13,596 nucleotides of DNA, taken from assembly GCA_900555045.1 (NCBI GenBank), contig USJW01000127.1, positions 1-13,596 of the forward strand. The letters are read 5' to 3'. This document shows positions 1 to 6,710 of this stretch, piece by piece. Position 1 is the first letter of the stretch; every line of letters begins with the position of its first letter. The position numbers and the translations under genes are program-made. This stretch comes from an uncultured Clostridium sp. (GTDB lineage: Bacteria > Bacillota > Clostridia > Lachnospirales > Lachnospiraceae). A model generated the notes under the pieces. It ran no database searches. It had not been told where the DNA came from and saw nothing but the letters and a program-made list of their open reading frames with translations.

Positions 1-15
1 ACGCTCTTCCGATCT
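1..15 (+). other. Residual Illumina TruSeq adapter tail (artefact)
   Basis: The first 15 bases, ACGCTCTTCCGATCT, are identical to the 3' end of the standard TruSeq read-1 adapter. The AC before GCTCTTCCGATCT distinguishes the read-1 from the read-2 adapter. Because the match sits exactly at the sequence start, it is untrimmed library sequence and not genomic DNA. Genomic sequence begins at about position 16. Confidence 0.93.
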
Positions 16-28
16 CTACATGTATAGT

Positions 29-57
29 TTGAAAGCATACATTTTATAGAATAAATA
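29..57 (+). promoter_or_regulatory. Candidate promoter of the hydrolase-CitMHS-hydrolase operon
   Basis: TTGAAA (29-34) and TAAATA (52-57) are separated by 17 bases in a very AT-rich stretch upstream of the first gene. Transcription would begin near 64, giving a leader of about 85 bases. A GCATAC (35-40)/GTATGC (73-78) inverted repeat flanks the -10 region and could be an operator, but the arms are only six bases long. Other AT-rich hexamers nearby could serve equally well, so this is a weak assignment. Confidence 0.35.
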
Positions 58-147
58 TATTTTACATATGGAGTATGCAATGCTAGACTAAACGTACCGC
101 GGAAAACAGAAAAAATATGCAAAACGCACATGGAGAGGAGTGGAGTT

Positions 148-975
148 ATGAATTGCGGATACTGTAAGACCAGCGATCGGGCTTACATCTATTACGAGGA
201 CCGGGGGCAGGGCGAGGATACCATCCTGTTCGTTCCGGGACACATGTGCACAACGAAATTTTTCCAGAAGAATGTGGAGACGCTGGCGAAGAACCACCGG
301 GTTGTAACCATGGACAACCGGGGATTCGGGAATTCCTCGAAGCCGCTTCAGGGCAACGATATCGAGCGCCATGCGGACGACATCCGGGAGCTGATCGATT
401 ATCTGAATCTGGAGCAGGTGACGCTTGTGGGATGGTCCCTGTCCGGAAGCATCGTGGTTACATATGCACACAAATATGAGGGATACCGGTTGAAGGCCCT
501 GGGACTTCTGGACTGCTGTCTGTTCCCGTTTTCGCCGGAGGACTGGAATTCCTACAATTCTAAAAATTATAACATGGACGACTGGAACCAGAAATACCGC
601 CTGTGGTACACAGACCCTGAGACCTACATTGAGAATTTCGTCAACCGGGTCCGCAAGGGGCTGACGGAGGGGGAGGTGCAGATGGTCCGGGACGAGATCG
701 GAAAGACTCCGCCGTGGATCGGATTTGCGCTGCACACCGACTGGTGCCACAGCGACTGCGCCAGCCTGCTGCCGGATTTAAAGATCCCGGTGATCATCTT
801 CAGCGGCGAGTCCAAGGGGCACAGCTCCAGCATGGGGCGGCACTACCAGTCGTTGATTCAGACATATTGCGAGCACCATGAATTCCATACAGGCGGGCAC
901 ATGCTGTTCTTCATCGAGCATGAGCGGTTTAACAGCCTGCTGGAGGCGTTTGTACAGAAAGTGGGGAACCGTTAA
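148..975 (+). CDS. Alpha/beta-hydrolase (operon gene 1)
   Basis: A 275-residue soluble alpha/beta-hydrolase fold protein. The strand and oxyanion region reads ILFVPGHMCTT (26-36). The nucleophile elbow is GWSLSG with Ser97, the likely acid is Glu221 in IIFSGESKG, and the catalytic His is His251 in TGGHMLFF. All three members are therefore visible. The elbow has Ser rather than Gly after the variable residue (G-W-S-L-S-G), which is tolerated in this superfamily. A helical cap (about 125-205) rich in Trp and Tyr suggests a hydrophobic or aromatic substrate, which is inference. The ATG at 148 is preferred over the in-frame ATG at 130 because GAGGAG (135-140) lies seven bases before it. No signal peptide is visible. 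It is followed after 33 bases by a CitMHS transporter and then a second hydrolase, so it probably acts on an imported compound. The substrate cannot be assigned; esterase, lactonase or C-C hydrolase are all possible. Confidence 0.85.
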   Translation: MNCGYCKTSDRAYIYYEDRGQGEDTILFVPGHMCTTKFFQKNVETLAKNHRVVTMDNRGFGNSSKPLQGNDIERHADDIRELIDYLNLEQVTLVGWSLSGSIVVTYAHKYEGYRLKALGLLDCCLFPFSPEDWNSYNSKNYNMDDWNQKYRLWYTDPETYIENFVNRVRKGLTEGEVQMVRDEIGKTPPWIGFALHTDWCHSDCASLLPDLKIPVIIFSGESKGHSSSMGRHYQSLIQTYCEHHEFHTGGHMLFFIEHERFNSLLEAFVQKVGNR

Positions 976-1008
976 GGTTAGATAATCAAAAGAGAGGGGA
1001 AACAAAAA

Positions 1009-2319
1009 ATGTTATATGCAATCGTAGGGTATGCGGTTATCATCGTCATGATGTTCATGATTCTAAAGGGCAAGGCCACGCCGGCCTTCTGCTTCTCCGT
1101 GCTCCCGGTGATCGGGGCGGTGATCTGCGGCTTCGGCTTCACCGAGATCCTGGACTTTATCAACAAGGGAATGGGAACGGTCTGGAAGACGGCGATCCTG
1201 TTCATTTTCTCCGTCTGCTACTTCAGCACAATGAACGACGCAGGCATGTTTGACCCGCTGGTGAAGGGTCTGGTAAAAAAGGCGGGCAACAATATCGTGA
1301 TGATCATGGTGGCAACCAGCCTGATCGCGGTGGTGGCTCACATGGACGGCGCTTGCGCTTCCACCTACTTAATCACCATCCCGGTTATGCTTCCGATCTT
1401 CAAAAAGATGAAGTTAAATCCGCTGATGCTGCTTCTCTTGGTGGGACTCTCCACCGGCGTCATGAACCTGGTTCCCTGGGGCGGTCCCACCATCCGTGCG
1501 GCCACGGCCATCGGGATGGACGCCACGGACCTGTGGGTGTCCATGATCCCCATGCAGGTGTTCGGCCTTGTGGTTTCCCTGGTGGCGGCTGTGATCTGCG
1601 CCAACTATGAGAAGCGCCGTCTGATCCGCGAGGGTGTGGACATCACCGCGCTGACCGCAGTCGGCGAGGGCGAGATGGGCCAGGCGGAAATGGATTCCAG
1701 CCTGCGCCGCCCGAAGCTGTTCTGGGTAAACCTGTTGCTGACTGTCGTCGTGATCGCCCTTCTGGTGGAGGGAAGCATCACCCCGTACCTGATTTTCCTG
1801 TTCGGCACCATGATCGCCCTGGCGATCAACTACCCGGATATGAAGCTGCAGAGCCAGCTGCTGAAGAAGTATGCGCCCAGCTGTATCGATCTGACGGTCA
1901 CCCTGATGGCGGCCGGCGTGTTCCTTGGAATCTTCGCGAACAGCGGCATCATCACCAGCATGGCCCAGGTCTTAATCAGCTTGCTGCCCGGCTTCCTCAC
2001 AAAGTACCTTTACATCATCATGGGCGTTCTCGGCGGCCCGATCGGAATTATCATGGGGCCGGATCCGTACTACTACGCGGTTATGCCGCTGGTGATTGAG
2101 ACGGTGGCGCCCTACGGGATCACCGCAGCTCAGGTGGCCCACGCCATGTTAATCGGCGAGAACGTGGTGCTGAGCGTCAGCCCCTGTGTGGCGGCCAACT
2201 ACCTGGCCTTTGGTATCAGCGGAATCGAGCTGAAGGAGCACATGAAATTCTCCTTCAAGTGGGAGTGGCTGGTGTCCGTGCTGATGTTGATCTTCGCCAT
2301 CATCATCGGAATCGTGTAA
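1009..2319 (+). CDS. CitMHS-family carboxylate transporter
   Basis: A 436-residue integral membrane protein with about 11-12 hydrophobic segments from the first residues onward. Family signatures are MDGACASTYLIT (112-123), which corresponds to the MDGDGSTTYMIT-type motif of CitM; NLVPWGGPTIRAA (153-165); and, near the C-terminal half, GPDPYYYAVMPL, like the PDAFYFGVLP motif. CitMHS proteins such as Bacillus subtilis CitM carry metal-citrate complexes by proton symport. Here the exact anion is unknown, because the MDG motif is altered (GACAS in place of GDGST). A purine-rich site (AGAGAGGGGA, 991-1000) precedes the ATG. It lies 33 bases after one alpha/beta-hydrolase and 21 bases before another, so the three are almost certainly cotranscribed. 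Length is normal for the family and no disruption is seen. It probably supplies the substrate, or exports the product, of the flanking hydrolases. Confidence 0.88.
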   Translation: MLYAIVGYAVIIVMMFMILKGKATPAFCFSVLPVIGAVICGFGFTEILDFINKGMGTVWKTAILFIFSVCYFSTMNDAGMFDPLVKGLVKKAGNNIVMIMVATSLIAVVAHMDGACASTYLITIPVMLPIFKKMKLNPLMLLLLVGLSTGVMNLVPWGGPTIRAATAIGMDATDLWVSMIPMQVFGLVVSLVAAVICANYEKRRLIREGVDITALTAVGEGEMGQAEMDSSLRRPKLFWVNLLLTVVVIALLVEGSITPYLIFLFGTMIALAINYPDMKLQSQLLKKYAPSCIDLTVTLMAAGVFLGIFANSGIITSMAQVLISLLPGFLTKYLYIIMGVLGGPIGIIMGPDPYYYAVMPLVIETVAPYGITAAQVAHAMLIGENVVLSVSPCVAANYLAFGISGIELKEHMKFSFKWEWLVSVLMLIFAIIIGIV

Positions 2320-2340
2320 TTTCAGAAGGAAGGGTTAAAA

Positions 2341-3096
2341 ATGGTTCGATTTTTGGATGAGGCCGCCCAGGGGACACCGGTTCTTCTGTGCCTGGCCGGA
2401 AATCTGTGCAGCCCTGCGGTGTTTGACCGGATTCAGGTTCCGGATTTTATGCAGAAGGTGCGCCTGGACTACCTGGGCGCGCCGGGGCCCTGGGATATGG
2501 ACTCCATGGGCTTCGAGCTTGTCCGGCTCATCGAGGGGCTCGGGGATGTCCCGGTGATCCTGGCCGGATATTCGGCCGGGGGCGTGTTGGCAATCTCCGC
2601 CGCCTCCAAGGCGCCGGAGCGGATCGCCGGGCTGGCGCTCTCCAACACCGGCCCCTGCAGCATTGGCCACGGGAATCCCGGTTTCGCCCGGGAACTGAGG
2701 GAGAACTACGACGACGAGGCGTACATTCGCCGGTTTTTAGCCAGCTGCTTTTATAAGCAGCCGGAGGCGGAAACGCTCACCGCGCTGTGGCGCTACACCC
2801 GGGGAGTGGACCGGGAGGCCGCGGTGGAGGTCTCGTCCTCGCTGCGAAAGGTGGACTACCGGGAACCGTTAAAGGCCTACCGGGGCCCGGCCGCCGTGAT
2901 TCACGGCAGGCTGGACAAACGCCGGGGGATGGACAGCGTGGAGATGATCTGCGGCTGTCTGCCCCAGGCGGAGGTGACGCTGCTTGAGACCGGCCACACG
3001 CCCATGTGGGAGGCTGCACCGGGGTACCAGAGGGCCTTGGAACGGCTGATTTTCCGGGTGTTTCCGGAACGGGCGGGAAGCGGCAGAAGGCCCTGA
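2341..3096 (+). CDS. Alpha/beta-hydrolase (operon gene 3)
   Basis: A 251-residue alpha/beta-hydrolase with a complete visible triad: Ser78 in the elbow AGYSAGG (75-81), Asp192 in HGRLDKR after a late strand, and His219 in ETGHTPMWE. The N-terminal strand is VLLCLAGNLCSP (14-25), so the usual HG oxyanion motif is replaced by AGN. It resembles the general esterase, haloperoxidase-like and MhpC-like hydrolase groups. It shares little obvious sequence with the hydrolase at the front of the operon, so the two are not a recent duplication. The start is supported by GAAGGAAGGG just upstream. The C-terminus (ERAGSGRRP) looks non-essential. It is the last gene before a terminator. No signal peptide is visible, so it is cytoplasmic. 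The substrate is unknown; the context suggests an ester or lactone of an imported organic acid. Confidence 0.85.
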   Translation: MVRFLDEAAQGTPVLLCLAGNLCSPAVFDRIQVPDFMQKVRLDYLGAPGPWDMDSMGFELVRLIEGLGDVPVILAGYSAGGVLAISAASKAPERIAGLALSNTGPCSIGHGNPGFARELRENYDDEAYIRRFLASCFYKQPEAETLTALWRYTRGVDREAAVEVSSSLRKVDYREPLKAYRGPAAVIHGRLDKRRGMDSVEMICGCLPQAEVTLLETGHTPMWEAAPGYQRALERLIFRVFPERAGSGRRP

Positions 3097-3140
3097 GAGA
3101 TTCGCCGATTTTCAGAGACAGACTGCGCAAAATAAGAGAA

Positions 3141-3209
3141 AAGGCTTTGCCCTGGCGGGGAGGTCCGGAAGAGAGAATCCGGGCTGCCCCGCGGGTGAAG
3201 CCTTTTTTT
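3141..3209. terminator. Probable bidirectional intrinsic terminator between convergent operons
   Basis: AAGGCTT (3141-3147) pairs with AAGCCTT (3198-3204), and an inner GCGGGG/CCCCGC stem with internal mismatches sits inside. Seven T residues (3203-3209) follow on the + strand, ending the hydrolase operon. Read on the minus strand the same hairpin is followed by TTTTCTCTT, so it can also stop asnB transcription. It occupies the gap between two converging genes. Long central loops make the exact fold uncertain. Confidence 0.75.
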
Positions 3210-3225
3210 GCCGCGCGTTCCTTCC

Positions 3226-5079
3226 TCACGTCAAAATCTCAACCCGGTAGTGCTCCAGCCAGAAATTTACCTGCAGGATATAGGCCAGCATCTGCGGCGC
3301 AGCCATGAGCTGGCCGTACCAGGGACGCCCGTAGTCGGAGGGGCTTGAGAGGAAGCGCTCCAGCTTCTTCCGGTCCAGAAAGCGCATGACGGGCGAACCC
3401 GTGTCGGCGGCCATCTCGCGGACTCGCTCCACCAACAGGGCCTCGTAGCCCTTGTCGTAGGTCTTGGGGTAGGGGGACTTCCTGCGGAACAGGATTTCCT
3501 CCGGAAGCATACCGCTTCCGGCCTGGCGCAGAAGATTCTTCACCACGCCGCCGCGGGTCTTTAAGTCCCAGGGCACATTCCACACGTACTCGATGATCCG
3601 GTGGTCCGCAAAGGGCACCCGGGCTTCCAGGCCGGAGTACATGCTGTCCCGGTCCATGCGGTTTAAGAGCGTCTGCATGAACCAGCGCAGGTTCAGGTAT
3701 GCGATTTCACGGCGGCGCGCCTCCTCGGGCGTATCCTCCGCCAGCCTGGGCGTCTCGGACACCGAGCGCACGTAGGTCTCCCGCACGTAGTCCTCCATCC
3801 CGAGATAGGAGATAAAGTCGTCGGATAGAAGGACCTGGCGGGCGCTTAGGTCCATGGTCCAGGGGAAGGTGTGGGCCAGGAAGCACTCTTTTTTGTGAAA
3901 CCAGGGGTAGCCGCCGAAAATCTCGTCCGCGCACTCGCCGGTAAGGGCCACCTTGTTGTGCTCCCGCACCAAGGAGCAGAAGTGCAGCATGGAGGAGTCC
4001 ACATCGCCCATGGCCGGCAGGTCGTGGGCCTTTACCGAGTCGTAGAGCCGGTCCGCCTGGGTCAGGCTGTCGCACTCCAGATAGCGGTGCCGGGAGCCCA
4101 GAAACTCCACCATTTTGTCCACATAGGGGCGATCCTGGGAGGGTTGGAAGGAGTTGGCCTTAAAATACCGGTCATTGTCCACAAAGTCGAAGGAGAAGGT
4201 GTTTAATTGTTCCCCGCGCTTCTTTAGCTCCCCCGCGCAGACCGCGGACACCAGGCTGGAGTCCACGCCACCGGAGAGGAAGGTGCAGATGGGCACGTCG
4301 GAGACCATCTGCCGCCTGATGGCGTCGGTCACCAAAAAGGAGGTCTTCTCCACGGTCTCGCGGTAGCTGTCCGTGTGCGGCTTACTTTCCAGGGCCCAGT
4401 AGCATTTGTCCGAGATGCTCTCCGACGTGCAGTAAAGGAAATGCCCCGGCAGCACCTCATGCATCCCCTCAAACACCCCGCAGCCGGGGGTGCGGGCCGG
4501 TCCGATGGAGAAGATCTCGTTTAGGCCGTCCCGTGTGAGCGTTGGCCTGCGCCCCAGACAGGCGAAAATTCCCTTTAACTCGGAGGCGAAGACCACCTCC
4601 CCGTCCTCCACTGTGTAAAACAGCGGCTTGACGCCCGCCCGGTCGCGAAACAGGGCAAGGCAGTCCTTCACCGGATCATATACGGCGAAGGCGAAGATCC
4701 CGTTCAGCCGCTTCACAAAATCGGGCCCGTACTCCATGTACCCGGCCAGAATCACCTCCGTGTCGCTGGAGGTGAGAAAGGTGTGCCCGCAGCTTCTGAG
4801 GTCAGCCCTCAGTTCATCCGTGTTGTAGAGCTCCCCGTTGTACACGATGGCGAAGTCCTTGCCGGCATCCGTGCGCACCATGGGCTGTTTCCCGCCCGAG
4901 AGGTCGATGATGGAGAGCCTGGCGTGGGAGAGCCCGGCGTGCTCAGAGAGCCAGGTCCCCGCGTCGTCCGGCCCCCGGTGGCGCTGCACCTGGGCCATGG
5001 AGGCCAGGGCAGACTGATATCGGTTGTATTCATTTAAATATTGTTTTTTCGCGCAGTAAAAGCCAGCGATTCCGCACAT
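3226..5079 (-). CDS. asnB: Asparagine synthase (glutamine-hydrolysing)
   Basis: A 617-residue cytosolic enzyme that makes asparagine from aspartate, ATP and glutamine. The N-terminal class II glutamine amidotransferase domain (about 1-215) starts MCGIAGFY, with Cys2 as nucleophile after Met removal. It contains the glutamine-site motifs HARLSIIDL (52-60), NGELYN (81-86) and SSDTEV (104-109). The synthetase domain carries the PP-loop SGGVDSS (269-275) and the later GECADEIFGGYPW and LEARVPFADH blocks that are typical of AsnB. Length is normal and both half-reactions appear intact. AAGGAGGT lies six bases before the ATG, which fixes the start because Cys must be residue 2. It is 29 bases downstream of a permease gene on the same strand, so they are likely cotranscribed. 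It ends 16 bases from the shared terminator. Membership of a specialised AsnB-like amidotransferase group is possible but nothing in the sequence requires it. Confidence 0.95.
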   Translation of the reverse strand: MCGIAGFYCAKKQYLNEYNRYQSALASMAQVQRHRGPDDAGTWLSEHAGLSHARLSIIDLSGGKQPMVRTDAGKDFAIVYNGELYNTDELRADLRSCGHTFLTSSDTEVILAGYMEYGPDFVKRLNGIFAFAVYDPVKDCLALFRDRAGVKPLFYTVEDGEVVFASELKGIFACLGRRPTLTRDGLNEIFSIGPARTPGCGVFEGMHEVLPGHFLYCTSESISDKCYWALESKPHTDSYRETVEKTSFLVTDAIRRQMVSDVPICTFLSGGVDSSLVSAVCAGELKKRGEQLNTFSFDFVDNDRYFKANSFQPSQDRPYVDKMVEFLGSRHRYLECDSLTQADRLYDSVKAHDLPAMGDVDSSMLHFCSLVREHNKVALTGECADEIFGGYPWFHKKECFLAHTFPWTMDLSARQVLLSDDFISYLGMEDYVRETYVRSVSETPRLAEDTPEEARRREIAYLNLRWFMQTLLNRMDRDSMYSGLEARVPFADHRIIEYVWNVPWDLKTRGGVVKNLLRQAGSGMLPEEILFRRKSPYPKTYDKGYEALLVERVREMAADTGSPVMRFLDRKKLERFLSSPSDYGRPWYGQLMAAPQMLAYILQVNFWLEHYRVEILT

Positions 5080-5108
5080 GGCGATACCTCCTTGTCACAA
5101 AACAGTGC

Positions 5109-6509
5109 TCACAGCAGCAGGCACGCGGTGAGAAACGCGCACACGAAGCCGATCATGACGGGCAGCAGATTCTTTCTGGCCAGCTCCAGCGGGCTCACGT
5201 CGCAGATGGCGGCCACCGGGATCAGGCCCCAGGGAACGATGGTGCCGCCTCCCACAAAGACGGCGGTGATCTGGCCCAGGGCCGCCAGCACGGGCACGGA
5301 CGCGCCCACCGCCAGCCCGAAGGTGCGGGCCAGGGAGCCGGTCAAGGGAAGCCCGGAGAAGCCGGAGCCGTCCAGGCCCGTCAGCGCCCCCACGACCATC
5401 TGGATCAGAGCGGCCATATACTTGTTGAGCGGCGCGTTGTGGGCCAGCCAGACGGCCCAGTCGTTCATGATCCCGCTCTGGAACTGGTCGCCCATGATGG
5501 TGGTGATGCCGCTGCCCCCGAGAAAGAAAAAGGCCCCGATGATGATCACCGGCGCGAAGATGCGGATGGCGAACAGGAAGCCGTCGGTCACGTAGTCCGT
5601 CACCTTCTCGAGAAACTGCCCCCGGAAGCCCAGAAGCGCGCCCACGACCATCAGAATAGCCGCTGTGCCGGACACCAGGCTGGTGGCGTCCCCGCCCTTT
5701 AGGTCGAAGGCGAACATCATGAGGATATCACACAGGAAGGCGAGCGGTGTCAGAACGGCCAGGGCCAGCGCCGCCTTTTTTGGCGCCGGGGAAGTCGTTT
5801 CAAGGCCGCAGGAGGACATGGGAGTGCGTTCCTCCCCGGCTGCTGCGGTGACCGCCGTGTCCTCCATGCTCCTGCGGTTTAACAGGAAGGCGCTGACCAC
5901 TGTCACCACGCCCATCACCCAGAACACCGGTGCTCCCTGGGTTAGAATATCGGAGGAGGAGAGGCCCGCCGCGGTGGCGGACACGCCGGGCGCCCCCTGG
6001 ATCACGCAGTCGTAGCTGAGCGCGAAGCCGTGCCCGAACAGATTCATGGCCATGGCAGCGGCCAGCGGGTTTAGGCCGGCCTTCACCGCGAAGGGGAGCA
6101 TGATGGCGCCCACCAGCGCCACGGAGGGCGAGGGCCACAAAAACAGGGAGAAAAGGAACATGGAAAGCCCCAGGATCCACCAGGTGATGGACGGCGTCTT
6201 CATGATCCGGGACATGGGGACCATCAGGAGATAGTCGCTGCCCAAATCCTTCAGGCACTTGGAGAGCGCCGTGACTAAGGCGATGGTGGCGATCACCTCC
6301 ATGAACTCGCGGGCCGCAAAGAGCACGGCGTTAAACACGGTCATGATGCCGCCGGCCAGGGAACCCAGGCCGATGACGCCCAGTATAAACAGGAAGGCGA
6401 TGCAGACTGCCGGCGTGTCCCGCCTTCGGACCATCACCGCCAGGATGGCGATCACTCCGACCAGGTAGGCGTAGTGCAGGGGAGTCAGCATTACCGGGGA
6501 ATCAAACAT
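5109..6509 (-). CDS. Putative ion-transporter-superfamily-like permease
   Basis: A 466-residue polytopic membrane protein with about 11-13 hydrophobic segments. It has two halves separated by a charged, Ala/Thr/Pro-rich loop (about 211-245). Each half has a helix break rich in small residues: WPSPSVALVGAIMLP (125-139) with FGHGFALSYD (158-167) in the first, and GLDGSGFSGLPLTGS (378-392) with GGGTIVPWG (420-428) in the second. The pseudo-repeat plan with glycine/proline-rich re-entrant segments resembles the IT superfamily (organic-anion, gluconate and lactate permeases), but I do not recognise a named family. The start at 6509 is chosen because AAAGAGGAGTG lies just upstream and the protein then begins MFDSPVMLTP. 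A longer in-frame start at 6623 adds a hydrophilic segment with no convincing ribosome site. It is the first gene of an operon with asnB. Import of an amino acid or dicarboxylate feeding asparagine metabolism is plausible but is only inference. Confidence 0.75.
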   Translation of the reverse strand: MFDSPVMLTPLHYAYLVGVIAILAVMVRRRDTPAVCIAFLFILGVIGLGSLAGGIMTVFNAVLFAAREFMEVIATIALVTALSKCLKDLGSDYLLMVPMSRIMKTPSITWWILGLSMFLFSLFLWPSPSVALVGAIMLPFAVKAGLNPLAAAMAMNLFGHGFALSYDCVIQGAPGVSATAAGLSSSDILTQGAPVFWVMGVVTVVSAFLLNRRSMEDTAVTAAAGEERTPMSSCGLETTSPAPKKAALALAVLTPLAFLCDILMMFAFDLKGGDATSLVSGTAAILMVVGALLGFRGQFLEKVTDYVTDGFLFAIRIFAPVIIIGAFFFLGGSGITTIMGDQFQSGIMNDWAVWLAHNAPLNKYMAALIQMVVGALTGLDGSGFSGLPLTGSLARTFGLAVGASVPVLAALGQITAVFVGGGTIVPWGLIPVAAICDVSPLELARKNLLPVMIGFVCAFLTACLLL

Positions 6510-6553
6510 AGGAATCACTCCTCTTTCATATGGAAAGTATAGTTTAGGGTATG

Positions 6554-6588
6554 CACCGGAGGCATCTCCAGTGTTAATAATTGAACAC
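6554..6588. promoter_or_regulatory. Two adjacent palindromes in the divergent permease/htrA intergenic region
   Basis: CACCGGAG (6554-6561) and CTCCAGTG (6566-6573) form an eight-pair hairpin with one G-T wobble and a four-base loop. Immediately next to it, GTGTT (6571-6575) and AACAC (6584-6588) form an inverted repeat around an eight-base AT-rich centre. They lie 45-80 bases upstream of the permease start and 120-155 bases upstream of htrA, in the position expected for an operator. There is no T tract, so this is not a terminator. No unambiguous -35/-10 pair for either flanking gene could be picked here; TATACT on the minus strand and TATATT at 6632-6637 on the plus strand are possible -10 elements. 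Confidence 0.3.
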
Positions 6589-6710
6589 AAATTTTCCATA
6601 ATCGCTTCACAATTCCACCACAATTTCTGGCTATATTATTGATATCAAAAGAAACGACAGAGCCGAAAGGCAGAAGCCAAATAGAGAAAAAGTGGAAAGG
6701 AGATTTTGTT

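Noticed and set aside
88..750. Long minus-strand open frame of about 220 codons opposite the first hydrolase
   Set aside because: It is antisense to a gene with clear motifs and a ribosome site, is rich in Val/Arg/Pro/His as expected of a shadow of GC-rich coding DNA, and has no ribosome site or recognisable motif.
2777..3229. Minus-strand open frame of 150 codons opposite the second hydrolase
   Set aside because: Pro/Arg/Ser-rich composition with no motif; it runs through the terminator hairpin and is best explained as high-GC antisense shadow.
6510..6623. Longer N-terminus for the permease starting at 6623
   Set aside because: The extra 38 residues are hydrophilic, have no convincing ribosome site, and cover the palindromes of the divergent region; the start at 6509 has a good Shine-Dalgarno sequence.
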